DNA from: Prolixibacteraceae bacterium
GTDB taxonomy: Bacteria; Bacteroidota; Bacteroidia; Bacteroidales; Prolixibacteraceae
Assembly (NCBI GenBank): GCA_019856515.1
Contig: CP082230.1
Location: 3,162,001 to 3,226,000, forward strand
DNA: 64,000 bases
Direction: 5' to 3'
The translations under genes and the position numbers were made by a program. Below are positions 16,884-25,427 of the stretch, piece by piece. The notes beneath the pieces were generated by a model. The model was not told the origin of the DNA. It worked only from the letters and a program-made list of their open reading frames with translations, and did no database searches. Position 1 is the first letter of the stretch. Each line of letters begins with the position of its first letter.

Positions 16884-17555
16884 ATGAAAAACGCAATAAT
16901 ACTATTTATTCTAACGATGACTTTTTGCTCATCGTGTTCCAATACTAGCGATACAACCCCAGATATAAATCTCGGTGGCACAATAACGTGCGATATATCA
17001 CTTTCTAATCCGACTTTAGTAGCTAGTAGACAAAGATTATATGCATCACTATATAAAGGTAAACAAACGAGTGCTATTGAAACGATAGAGCTCAAAATGG
17101 AAACAAATCAACAATGTGTATTCCATAATGCTCCTGAGGGCAATTACACACTTAAGATTGAGGCCAAACAAGGGAAATCAATCAAGTCATCCATACTTGA
17201 AAAAGAAATTATTGTAACATTAAAAGCTCAAAATATAGATATTTCGGCTAATCTTGCTTCATTCCATCGTTTAAAGTATGGGCTATTCAAACAGTGCATC
17301 ATGTGCCATACGGCAAATCTTGCAAGTGAAAATGGTCACCTCTCATTAGACCCAAATGATGCTTATTCAAATCTAGTTCAAGTCGATGCACATAAAACAA
17401 AGATGAAAAGAGTCACACCAAACGACCTTTCAAATAGTTTTCTCCTTAAGGTTCTAACAAAAAATATTGCATGGGATCATCAATATGAAGTCTTGGAACC
17501 GCAACAAATAAAGATGATTGAAACGTGGATAAATGAGGGTGCATTAGATAATTAA
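16884..17555 (+). CDS. Lipoprotein with Ig-like domain and C-terminal cytochrome c
   Basis: 223 residues from ATG 16884. The lipoprotein signal is MKNAIILFILTMTFCSSC. Residues about 30-135 form a beta-rich domain like a carboxypeptidase-regulatory/Ig fold (VFHNAPEGNYTLKIEAK). The C-terminal 85 residues carry one haem site, CIMCH, followed by a pattern like planctomycete-type cytochrome c (LDPNDAYSNLV, SFLLKVLTK, IKMIETWINEGALDN). It should accept or pass electrons in the periplasm or at the outer membrane, probably with the di-heme oxidoreductase upstream. The longer frame beginning TTG 16860 lies in a hairpin and is rejected. Confidence 0.8.
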   Translation: MKNAIILFILTMTFCSSCSNTSDTTPDINLGGTITCDISLSNPTLVASRQRLYASLYKGKQTSAIETIELKMETNQQCVFHNAPEGNYTLKIEAKQGKSIKSSILEKEIIVTLKAQNIDISANLASFHRLKYGLFKQCIMCHTANLASENGHLSLDPNDAYSNLVQVDAHKTKMKRVTPNDLSNSFLLKVLTKNIAWDHQYEVLEPQQIKMIETWINEGALDN

Positions 17556-17613
17556 ATTTATCTTGGCATAAATTATATAAATAATATGTTCACATAATTC
17601 AATTCTATACATA

Positions 17614-17958
17614 ATGAAACATAAAATTTGTATGTTTGGTTGTTTATTAGCAATAACACTCGGAGGATGCTCCTACAATGAGATCGATTTTGAGAAAATA
17701 GAGACGGCTTCATATCAAGAAGATATCGTTCCACTGTTTAATGATAAATGTATTATGTGTCACAAAGATCGTGGATCTGCATTCTCTTTAGAAACACCAG
17801 GTGCATATGAGATACTAAAACAACGTCAATTAGTAAACAAGAATAATCCGACTCTATTAACAAAGTTAAAGGAAGGACATCCAACAAGTAGTAGTTTAAA
17901 TGATAACCAACTGAAAAAAATTGAATTATGGATAAAAGAAGGCGCTTTGGAAAATTAG
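17614..17958 (+). CDS. Small mono-haem cytochrome c lipoprotein
   Basis: 114 residues. Lipoprotein signal MKHKICMFGCLLAITLGGC, Cys19. A single haem motif CIMCH follows YQEDIVPLFNDK, with distal residues in LNDNQLKKIELWIKEGALEN. The ending is nearly the same as that of the preceding protein (WINEGALDN), so the two share a domain by duplication. The 3' end overlaps the next gene by 31 bp, showing translational coupling. Probable electron carrier at the membrane. Confidence 0.85.
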   Translation: MKHKICMFGCLLAITLGGCSYNEIDFEKIETASYQEDIVPLFNDKCIMCHKDRGSAFSLETPGAYEILKQRQLVNKNNPTLLTKLKEGHPTSSSLNDNQLKKIELWIKEGALEN

Positions 17959-18821
17959 GCCTCTATATTCTCCTTTGTTTAGTCTCTTTTTCGACCCAAG
18001 GAAATAACCGAGCGAAGAGGGAGAGTAGAAGTAAAGAGTTGTTTCCTCTTTTTTGGGGAACAAATATTAATAATCTACAAACCTCACAAACATTACGTCA
18101 AGGAGATTTGCAACTACGCATATTTCATCGATTTGGTGCAATAAGTGATGGTGCATCAGAGATGTTTGGAATCTATTCTCCAAGCAATATCACCATGGGA
18201 CTTGCTTATGGTGTGACTTCTAATTTCTCCGTAATATTTGATGCAGAGAAAGAGAAACGTTTTTATGACCTATCTCTTAAATATCGAATTCTTACGCAGA
18301 AATCTGATAATAGTATGCCATTATCTTTAACCTATATCTTGACAACAAGCTATAGTGGTATGGGAGAAGAGAACTATGGAGTAACCTACCATGCTGCCAA
18401 TCGTTGGAGCTATTTGAATCAAGTGGTTGCAGAGAAACAGATTGGATATAAAACCAATGTGATGGCAGGGATCTATTATGCCCATCATAATGCGGCATTA
18501 CCCAAGCAACCACATGATGCTGGGGCATTCTCTTTAGCAATGGGATATCGACTAATGAAAAAGTTAGGTCTATTTGCTACTTACCAGCACAACTTTGCGT
18601 TGGGATCACTAGCAGGCGAAAACAAGCGCACGGAGATTGGAAAAGATGGCTTCTCAACTGGAATAAGCTATGGGACACCAACCCATAAATTTCAGTTCTT
18701 TGTTTCCAATCAGTATGGAATTAATACAGGTGAAAATATTGCAAACAACCCTTACGATATCAGCATGGATAATCTAAGGATTGGATTTAATATTTCTGTA
18801 AGACTACATCATAAAAAGTAA
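17928..18821 (+). CDS. DUF5777-like outer-membrane beta-barrel protein
   Basis: 297 residues. The N-terminus has a basic stretch (MDKRRRFGKLG) then a hydrophobic segment LYILLCLVSFSTQG, so it is exported. The body shows FWGTNINNLQTSQTLRQGDL, LRIFHRFGAISDG and many alternating strands to a basic C-terminus (HHKK). In Bacteroidota such barrels follow small cytochrome or YceI-type genes. The start lies 31 bp inside the preceding gene; no later Met gives a better signal peptide. Function unknown; probably part of an outer-membrane electron or metal route. Confidence 0.7.
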   Translation: MDKRRRFGKLGLYILLCLVSFSTQGNNRAKRESRSKELFPLFWGTNINNLQTSQTLRQGDLQLRIFHRFGAISDGASEMFGIYSPSNITMGLAYGVTSNFSVIFDAEKEKRFYDLSLKYRILTQKSDNSMPLSLTYILTTSYSGMGEENYGVTYHAANRWSYLNQVVAEKQIGYKTNVMAGIYYAHHNAALPKQPHDAGAFSLAMGYRLMKKLGLFATYQHNFALGSLAGENKRTEIGKDGFSTGISYGTPTHKFQFFVSNQYGINTGENIANNPYDISMDNLRIGFNISVRLHHKK

Positions 18822-18830
18822 TAGTAAAAA

Positions 18831-19358
18831 ATGAAATATCTTAAAACTCTTTTCATCTTAGGTTGTATTATACCCATCATTGCATGGATGCCAATACCAA
18901 CTCAAGACCTAGGGGACATTACGTTTTCCACTCTTAACGTCGTTAAAAAAGACACTAAGAAGTGGTTTAAGCGTGAAGTAAAAATGGTTGGTGCCAATAA
19001 GAAAGAGTTATCCTTTGATGTAGAAATAACTTGGGATAGCCAAGGTAAATTCTCTGAAATTAAAGGTACTCATGGCTATGTACTCCAGAAGTATAATGGA
19101 AAAGTATTAAATGCGAAGCAACTTCAGAAGCTAAACAAGATTCTAACAGCACCAGCATCTCGTTTCTCTGAACTCAAGCTTCACTCTGGCAGTGCAAAAG
19201 CAAATGAAAATGAGCTATATGAGATTGATGCTTATAGCGGAGCAAGCGTAAAAGATAAGCCTAAATTAGAGTGGATTTCAGGTGCTGGAGAACTCTGTTA
19301 TGTACTTTGGAATATCGTACATGGAGAAACGGTTCAAGAGATTACCTCTTTCAAATAA
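18831..19358 (+). CDS. Exported protein, possible FMN-binding-like domain
   Basis: 175 residues, signal peptide MKYLKTLFILGCIIPIIAW. Not firmly recognised. The segment ITWDSQGKFSEIKGTHGYV and the later IDAYSGASV recall the S-G-A-T/S motif at which FMN is attached covalently in NqrC/RnfG-type domains. LEWISGAGELCYVLWNIVHG follows. It is 9 bp after the barrel gene and is the last gene before a long palindrome, so it closes the operon. A redox role would fit the cytochromes nearby. Confidence 0.45.
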   Translation: MKYLKTLFILGCIIPIIAWMPIPTQDLGDITFSTLNVVKKDTKKWFKREVKMVGANKKELSFDVEITWDSQGKFSEIKGTHGYVLQKYNGKVLNAKQLQKLNKILTAPASRFSELKLHSGSAKANENELYEIDAYSGASVKDKPKLEWISGAGELCYVLWNIVHGETVQEITSFK

Positions 19359-19360
19359 TT

Positions 19361-19411
19361 AATGGTAGGTAGCTGAATGTTTAAAATTTAAACATTCAGC
19401 TACCTACCATT
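19361..19411. terminator. Perfect 25-bp inverted repeat at the end of the cytochrome operon
   Basis: The arms 19361-19385 and 19387-19411 are perfect reverse complements with a single central base. The arm begins AATGGTAGGTAGCTGAATGT. There is no T run on either side, so it is not a standard intrinsic terminator, but its place 3 bp after the stop at 19358 fits transcript-end protection or termination. Confidence 0.7.
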
Positions 19412-19551
19412 ACAATCTTATAAACCAACCCTAAATGCTTAGCATAGTAACAACACCATAGTAAATACAATCCCATCATTTTGTCTAAATAAAGATCACT
19501 ACAAGTAAAAATTAGATTTATTTAATCCAATTTAGCTATCTTAGCAGCGAA

Positions 19552-19920
19552 ATGACCAAATGTATAAAGAAAATAGCTGCAATTACTTCCAGAATATTTA
19601 TTCTTGGAATGTTGTTATGGATGCAAATGCTATCCATAGTGACGATGCACTCGCATACTTTGGACAATGGTGAAGTCATTTGGCACTTTCACCCTCTAAG
19701 CTCTCCTGATCAATCGGGAACCAATGGACATCAACATAATAACTGTACCAACTACCATGGTTTCTCATGGCAATCTATAACATGGTTACTTGCTGATAAA
19801 CCTATCGTTCCTCCCGATACCATACACATTCAAAGTATCAATAAATGTGATCAAATCGATCGAATTGTACTTACAGAATGTCCGTCTATTAGACTCCGAG
19901 GACCTCCCTCATTATCTTAA
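19552..19920 (+). CDS. Small His-rich membrane-anchored protein before TonB receptor
   Basis: 122 residues. One hydrophobic segment (IFILGMLLWMQMLSIVTM) is followed by a His-rich exported part: MHSHTLDNG, WHFHPLSS and GHQHNNCTNYHG. The end reads RLRGPPSLS; an RGPP-type end is common in small Bacteroidota proteins encoded beside metal TonB receptors. It could bind a metal ion in the periplasm. The receptor gene follows after 173 bp. The family was not identified with certainty. Confidence 0.6.
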   Translation: MTKCIKKIAAITSRIFILGMLLWMQMLSIVTMHSHTLDNGEVIWHFHPLSSPDQSGTNGHQHNNCTNYHGFSWQSITWLLADKPIVPPDTIHIQSINKCDQIDRIVLTECPSIRLRGPPSLS

Positions 19921-20093
19921 ATGAATTTCATCCATTATTTTAATAGATCTCGACACTTGTTATTTACATAAGTCGACCTCTAGCACTTGCGTACGACACA
20001 AAAAGTCAACTATTTGACCTCTTTCATGGTATGCGAAACTTGTTGTACACCAACGTATAACAACATTACTTAATACACTACAATTTTACAATA

Positions 20094-22475
20094 ATGAAAT
20101 TATTCAAGATATTACTATGTGGTATACTAATGTGTACCATATCATTAGGGAACTTATATGCTGATACGAAAAAATCACCAGCAAATAGCATTTCAGGAGC
20201 AGTTACTTGTGAAAACCAAGCGATACCATTTGTAAATATATTTATCTCAGGAACAACCATTGGATCTGCATCTGATGTAAATGGAAAATACAAGCTTCAG
20301 AACCTCCCTGAAGGACAACACACCATTGTATGTAAAGCGGTAGGATATAAACCAATTACGAAAGAGATAAACATTAAGAAAGGTACGTCAATAGTACTTA
20401 ATCTAGACATGAAAGAGGACCATATTGGTTTAGACCAAGTGGTAATTTCGGCGAATCGTAATGAAACCAATAGAAAAGAAGCAGCCGTTATTGTAAATAC
20501 GATTAATCCTAAGTTATTCACACAGACAAGTGCTGTTACGCTTAGTGAAGGGTTGAACTTCTCTCCAGGAGTTCGTATGGAGACCGACTGCCAAAACTGC
20601 GGTTTCACTCAAGTACGTATGAACGGTATGGAAGGAGCTTATTCTCAAATCCTCATCAATGGACGTTCCATCTTTAGTGGTCTTGCTGCGGTGTATGGAC
20701 TAGAACTGATTCCAACCAACATGATTGAAAGAGTGGAAGTAGTAAGAGGTGGTGGATCAGCGCTATATGGTTCAAGTGCTATAGCAGGAACAATCAATAT
20801 GATTACAAAAGACCCTATCGATAACACATTTCAGGTGTCTACCACATACAATAATATTGGAACAGGAACAGGTGAAACTCCTGCCAATGATTTCAATGTT
20901 AACTTCAATGCATCCATGGTTACTGACAATAACAAAGCGGGAATATCTCTATTTGGATTCTATCGAGACAAAGGGGCATATGATTCAAATGGGGATGGAT
21001 TTTCTGAAGTGGCAGAGCTAAAGAATAAAACAATCGGTTTTAGAAGTTTCTATAAAACGGGTATGCGAAGCAAACTCACTCTAGATTATTTTCATATTAA
21101 TGAAGATCGCAGAGGTGGAGACCAGCTAGACAAACCAGAGGTGGAGTCAAATATAGCAGAGAGTGTTCAACATCAATTAAACACAGTAACTTCGGAGTGG
21201 AAACTATTCACTGGTAACAATGGGGTTCTAAACATCTACGGTTCTATGCAACACATTAACCGTGACTCATATTATGGAGCAAACCAAGATCCAGCGGCAT
21301 TCGGAAATACTACAGATCTTGCTTATAACATTGGAACACAATTTAACCAAAAATTCGAACTAGGCTATTTTGATTCAGATATTACTGTGGGAGTAGAACA
21401 CACAGGAGACAAGCTCTCGGACAACAAGATTGACAAAACAGATCCACGGGCTCCTAAAGAGACAAACATTACAGATCAGTCATTAAATATCTTTGGAACA
21501 TTTGCACAATGGGAGTTGAAGACCTCAAGAGCTACCCTTAGTTTGGGAGCAAGATATGACCATTATAACATTACCGATAAAGAAGAGAAAGGGAATACAG
21601 TACCTTCTGGAAATGTTCTCTCTCCGAGAATATCACTTAAGTATGATATCACGAAATGGTCTCAATTGAGAGGTAGCGTATCTACAGGATATCGTGCACC
21701 GCAAGTTTTTAATGAGGATCTACATATCGAAGTGTCACAAGCACGTAAAGTAGTTCACGTTAATGATGCAAATCTTAAACAAGAATCTTCAGTAAGTTAT
21801 ACGGGGTCATATAGTATCACACCGGATATTGGAGAACACAATAGTTTACAGTTCTTAGTAGAAGGGTTTTACACTAAACTTAACGACACATTTGTATTTG
21901 ATTATGGAGCTCCTTCACCTGAAGGGGTTGTAGAGTACACTCGTAAAAATGCAAAAGAAGGTAGTGTTGTTAAAGGGGTTAACCTAGAGCTGAACGCTGC
22001 TCTTGGCCGTAAATTAACGCTTCAATCAGGCTATACTATTCAACGTAGTTATTTTAAAGACCCTAGTGAAAACAGTATAGAAGGATATAAAGAGTATTTC
22101 AGAACTCCCGAGAACTATGGTTACGTTACATTAGCATATAGTCCTGTAAGAGATTGGACATTTGCGGCAAATGGAACATATACAGGGACGATGTTGGTTC
22201 CTTACTCAGGAAATACCAACCCACAAGATAGTGAAGGCAACTATATCACGACCGTTAAGAAAAGTCCAGACTTCTACGATTTGGGATTCAAAATCTCTAA
22301 AACATGGATGCTTCCTGGAGGTATTAGCATTATATTAGATGGTGGCGTTAAAAATATTCTTAACGATTATCAGTCTGACTTTGATAAAGGAGGAGATAGA
22401 GATTCAGGATATATTTATGGTCCTGGTCAACCAAGAACCGTATTTTTTGGTCTTAAAATAGGTAACCTACTTTAA
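20094..22475 (+). CDS. TonB-dependent outer-membrane receptor, metal/haem type
   Basis: 793 residues. Signal peptide (MKLFKILLCGILMCTISLG), then a carboxypeptidase-regulatory-like domain at about 32-110 (AIPFVNIFISGTTIGSASDV, NGKYKLQNLPEGQHTI). The plug covers about 125-240 and includes ETDCQNCGFTQVRMNGMEGA, VYGLELIPTNMIERVEVVRG and GSALYGSSAIAGTINMIT. A 22-strand barrel ends with FFGLKIGNLL. The CxxC in the plug near the top of the channel is seen in a subgroup linked to iron, haem, copper or zinc uptake. With the imelysin and cytochromes upstream, iron is the likely cargo, but the sequence does not settle the ligand. Confidence 0.88.
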   Translation: MKLFKILLCGILMCTISLGNLYADTKKSPANSISGAVTCENQAIPFVNIFISGTTIGSASDVNGKYKLQNLPEGQHTIVCKAVGYKPITKEINIKKGTSIVLNLDMKEDHIGLDQVVISANRNETNRKEAAVIVNTINPKLFTQTSAVTLSEGLNFSPGVRMETDCQNCGFTQVRMNGMEGAYSQILINGRSIFSGLAAVYGLELIPTNMIERVEVVRGGGSALYGSSAIAGTINMITKDPIDNTFQVSTTYNNIGTGTGETPANDFNVNFNASMVTDNNKAGISLFGFYRDKGAYDSNGDGFSEVAELKNKTIGFRSFYKTGMRSKLTLDYFHINEDRRGGDQLDKPEVESNIAESVQHQLNTVTSEWKLFTGNNGVLNIYGSMQHINRDSYYGANQDPAAFGNTTDLAYNIGTQFNQKFELGYFDSDITVGVEHTGDKLSDNKIDKTDPRAPKETNITDQSLNIFGTFAQWELKTSRATLSLGARYDHYNITDKEEKGNTVPSGNVLSPRISLKYDITKWSQLRGSVSTGYRAPQVFNEDLHIEVSQARKVVHVNDANLKQESSVSYTGSYSITPDIGEHNSLQFLVEGFYTKLNDTFVFDYGAPSPEGVVEYTRKNAKEGSVVKGVNLELNAALGRKLTLQSGYTIQRSYFKDPSENSIEGYKEYFRTPENYGYVTLAYSPVRDWTFAANGTYTGTMLVPYSGNTNPQDSEGNYITTVKKSPDFYDLGFKISKTWMLPGGISIILDGGVKNILNDYQSDFDKGGDRDSGYIYGPGQPRTVFFGLKIGNLL

Positions 22476-22497
22476 GAATTTACCAACTGAAAACACA

Positions 22498-22534
22498 AAG
22501 CCCTTTTGCATATCATTGCAAAAGGGCTTCTTTA
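22498..22534 (+). terminator. Intrinsic terminator of the TonB receptor gene
   Basis: AAGCCCTTTTGCA and TGCAAAAGGGCTT pair around a 6-nt loop, followed by CTTTATT, 24 bp after the stop. Confidence 0.85.
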
Positions 22535-22558
22535 TTCGATAATCCCATACACCATCCA

Positions 22559-22589
22559 TTTGCTTCAGTTGTTTTTCTTGCTATTTTTG
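22559..22589 (+). promoter_or_regulatory. Bacteroidota-type promoter for the coiled-coil gene
   Basis: TTTG (22559-22562) and TATTTTTG (22582-22589) are separated by exactly 19 bp, matching TTTG-N19-TAnnTTTG. It lies about 36 bp before the ATG at 22625, so the leader would be short. Confidence 0.75.
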
Positions 22590-22624
22590 TATAAATCGAA
22601 ATCACATCAAAGGAATCGGAAGTT

Positions 22625-23515
22625 ATGCTGAAAGATAATATCAACAATACAGAAAAGAAGAAAAGCATCATAGTGATTGCTCTCTCTGTAGTACTTGCAG
22701 TGATGCTTATTCTATACTTCACCGAGAGAAGTCAACACAATGAGGTCCTCTCAGAAATGGGGCAAGAGAAGGACTCTTTACAGATCGAACTGCAACGGAT
22801 CTCTGTTGGTTATGATTCTTTAACTGTAGAAAACGACACACTAACCCAAAGTCTGCAGATGGCTTCTGAGCAAGTCAGACAGTTGCTTACTGAAGTAGAG
22901 CAGACAAAAAAAGCAAGTTACAAACAGATCTCAAGATACAGAAAAGAGGTAACAACGCTTCGCAAAATTATGCGTAACTATATTGTCCAGATAGACTCTT
23001 TGAACAAAAGAAATGCCATTCTACTTGCTGAGAACAATCAAGTGAAGCAAAAAATTGCTAAAGTCAGTAAAAAGAATGAAAAACTCTCGCAAAGCAACGA
23101 GGAGCTAAAAGAACAGATCTCTATTGCTGCGACTCTAGAAGCTCAAAATATTAAGGCCATCGGGATAAACAAAAAAGGGAAAGAGAATCACAAAGCCAGA
23201 AAAATTGAAAAACTGAAGATCACTTGCACCTTATCCAAGAATGTAACGGCAAAGAGAGGAGAAAAGAATATCTATATACGTATTATGGATCCATTTGAAA
23301 ATCTCTTGGTCGAAGAGGAAGACAACACTTTCAAATACGAAGATTCAAAAATACAGTACAGTGCTGTTAGATCAGTTAATTACGAAGGAGAAGCTTTACC
23401 AATTGCAATATATTGGGACAATACCAATAAACCACCTCTTTCTAAAGGTAAATATGTAGTACATCTATTTACGGATGGTAACAACATTGGAGAAACATCT
23501 CTAGAGATAAAATAA
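22625..23515 (+). CDS. Single-pass membrane protein with long coiled coil
   Basis: 296 residues. The N-terminus is cytosolic; one TM helix spans about 14-33 (SIIVIALSVVLAVMLILYF). A coiled coil runs from about 36 to 165, rich in Glu, Gln, Lys and Leu heptads. Residues 190-296 form a beta-rich globular domain (KLKITCTLSKNVTAKRGEKN, YIRIMDPFENLLVEEED, LPIAIYWDNTNKPPLSKGKY). This architecture is widespread in Bacteroidota, but the function is not known. It resembles envelope spacer proteins. It is monocistronic between its own promoter and terminator. Confidence 0.8.
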   Translation: MLKDNINNTEKKKSIIVIALSVVLAVMLILYFTERSQHNEVLSEMGQEKDSLQIELQRISVGYDSLTVENDTLTQSLQMASEQVRQLLTEVEQTKKASYKQISRYRKEVTTLRKIMRNYIVQIDSLNKRNAILLAENNQVKQKIAKVSKKNEKLSQSNEELKEQISIAATLEAQNIKAIGINKKGKENHKARKIEKLKITCTLSKNVTAKRGEKNIYIRIMDPFENLLVEEEDNTFKYEDSKIQYSAVRSVNYEGEALPIAIYWDNTNKPPLSKGKYVVHLFTDGNNIGETSLEIK

Positions 23516-23534
23516 GGTTTTAAAACCTATCAAT

Positions 23535-23577
23535 AAAAGCTCCCTCTATCCAATTCTATTGTATAAAGGGAGTTTTT
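23535..23577 (+). terminator. Terminator of the coiled-coil gene
   Basis: AAAGCTCCCTCTATCCAAT is mirrored by ATTGTATAAAGGGAGTTTTT with few mismatches; a T run follows. Confidence 0.8.
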
Positions 23578-24111
23578 ATTGGATAACAACAACCCATAAC
23601 GGGTTACAGATCCGAATGAGAAGAACCCCTCACTTCGTTCTTTATTATGGTTATTACCTATTCATAAAGTGCAGGGTAAACTGTTCCGAATATATATTTC
23701 TCAGAGAAGGCATAAACGGATAATCAACTATCTACAACTCAGGGAAAGATCAATTATATAAAAATATTGCCCACCTATAATGGAAGCTAAAGATAGATTA
23801 CATTAGATGGCTTATCACAAGACAATCACCAGTTCTCCTGCTTGTTAAACTACAGATATATTCATCGACAGGTAATAACCTAGAATATGATGATCAATCT
23901 ATAGAAGTGGGATAAATCGATAAAAGTATTACGGTTTTTTATTTTCATAAAAAACATTTACTATCTTAATTCGCACAAAGTTATATATTGTTGTATATCT
24001 TTGTATTATGCATAAAAAATGAAGAGCATCATCTCTTCCTAAATATCGAACAATCAACATTACATTAAGCACCTTCATTTTTTTAAATAAAGGGCATAAA
24101 ACAACAAAGAA
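23578..24111. other. Gene-free stretch with promoter element for the BamE-like lipoprotein
   Basis: 534 bp without a supportable gene. At 23996-24003 TATCTTTG is a -7 element for the gene at 24112; no TTTG was found at the expected -33 distance. The remaining sequence has no clear hairpin or coding remnant. Confidence 0.5.
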
Positions 24112-24543
24112 ATGAAAAGAATCCACTTACTAGTAGCTTTTGTTGCTTTGATAATCGTTTCATCTTGTGCGACCACAGGCAAATTAAGAACCTATAACAA
24201 GATAGGACTGTCGAAAGTACAAGCAGGAATGAGTGAAGATGAAGTATTGGCATTAACCAATAAGATAACGAAATCAACTACCGAGTTTGGGCAGTTATAC
24301 AATAACCCATACAACAAAACGCTTACCACACTTAAGAATGGGGATGTTATCTCGACCCTATGGTTCTACACGGATAAGATCTCTGCAGATGGTCAGATCA
24401 ATATGAATGAATTAACCCCAATTACTTTCGAAAATAATCAAGTCGTTGGTATCGGATGGAAATCCTATTTAGACTTTTGTGATGTAAAAGATATCACACC
24501 AGAAGATTACAGAGGTGTTCCCTCTATTGATAAGAAGAAGTAA
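24112..24543 (+). CDS. BamE/SmpA-like small lipoprotein
   Basis: 143 residues; lipoprotein signal MKRIHLLVAFVALIIVSSC with Cys19. The segment KIGLSKVQAGMSEDEVLAL is the hallmark helix of the SmpA/OmlA (BamE-like) fold, followed by strands (STLWFYTDKIS, ITFENNQVVGIGWKSYLD). Probable outer-membrane lipoprotein facing the periplasm. True BamE function in beta-barrel assembly cannot be inferred from this fold alone. Confidence 0.75.
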   Translation: MKRIHLLVAFVALIIVSSCATTGKLRTYNKIGLSKVQAGMSEDEVLALTNKITKSTTEFGQLYNNPYNKTLTTLKNGDVISTLWFYTDKISADGQINMNELTPITFENNQVVGIGWKSYLDFCDVKDITPEDYRGVPSIDKKK

Positions 24544-24643
24544 TAATTCCAAGTGGACAGATGAAATGATTTAGTTGGTACAACTGATAACTTCATCTAG
24601 ACAAATCTCACTGGTTACTCTTAAATCATAATGTAAGAAAGAT

Positions 24644-24676
24644 AAAAGAGAGAATGCTAACCACATTCTCTCTTTT
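24644..24676. terminator. Bidirectional terminator between lipoprotein and riboflavin synthase genes
   Basis: AAAAGAGAGAATG and CATTCTCTCTTTT form a perfect 13-bp stem around CTAACCA, serving convergent genes. Confidence 0.85.
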
Positions 24677-24680
24677 GTTA

Positions 24681-25286
24681 TTATGCTTGATAAGTCATCA
24701 TTTTACTTAAGTACTTACCTATAATATCAAATTCAATATTAATCACAGACCCCTCTTTAAAGGTATGGAAGTTTGTGAACTCGTAAGTATAAGGAATAAT
24801 AGCAACTTGGAATGAATCATCCTGAGAATTAACAACAGTAAGACTCGTTCCATTAACAGTAACAGAACCTTTCTCCACAGTCATATAACCTTTACGAGCC
24901 ATCTCTTTATCAAAAGCATACTGGAATGTGAAGTACCAACTTCCATCCACCTCTTCTACCTTCTTACAAATAGCTGTCTGGTCTACATGCCCCTGTACAA
25001 TATGTCCATCTAAACGTCCATTCATCGGCATACTACGCTCTAAGTTAACTTTTGAGCCTACTTCCCATGTACGTAGATTCGTCTTCTCTAACGTCTCCTT
25101 AATAGCAGTAACTGTATACGTCGAATCTTTTAAAGATACAACAGTCAAACATACACCATTATGTGCAATACTTTGATCAATTTTCAACTCGTCTACAAAA
25201 TTACAAGACAGCGTGAAGTGATAATTCTCTTTTTCTTGTTCAATGGCAACTACTGTTCCCATTCCTTCTACAATACCTGAAAACAT
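24681..25286 (-). CDS. ribE: Riboflavin synthase alpha subunit
   Basis: 201 residues from the MFSGIVEGMG start (the conserved N-terminus; an in-frame start three codons earlier is unlikely). It forms riboflavin and a pyrimidine from two molecules of 6,7-dimethyl-8-ribityllumazine. The two lumazine-binding barrels are visible: first half with IAHNGVCLTVVSL and ERSMPMNGRLDGHIVQGHVD, second half with VNGTSLTVVN. The C-terminal helix for trimer formation ends the protein. It stands alone here, and no FMN riboswitch was seen upstream. Confidence 0.93.
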   Translation of the reverse strand: MFSGIVEGMGTVVAIEQEKENYHFTLSCNFVDELKIDQSIAHNGVCLTVVSLKDSTYTVTAIKETLEKTNLRTWEVGSKVNLERSMPMNGRLDGHIVQGHVDQTAICKKVEEVDGSWYFTFQYAFDKEMARKGYMTVEKGSVTVNGTSLTVVNSQDDSFQVAIIPYTYEFTNFHTFKEGSVINIEFDIIGKYLSKMMTYQA

Positions 25287-25427
25287 ATGCAACACTTTTA
25301 ATTACGATTGTACTTCAAAAGTACTATTTTTTCATGACGATTCCATTCAAAGAGAAAAGATCTACACTACAGGTTTTTAGTTGACGATTTCTTTTGTTAT
25401 TTTGTATTAAAGTTAATTCTTTTTACG

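Noticed and set aside
24680..25427. FMN riboswitch for riboflavin synthase
   Set aside because: Only about 140 bp lie between the divergent starts, and the conserved RFN-element sequences are not visible.
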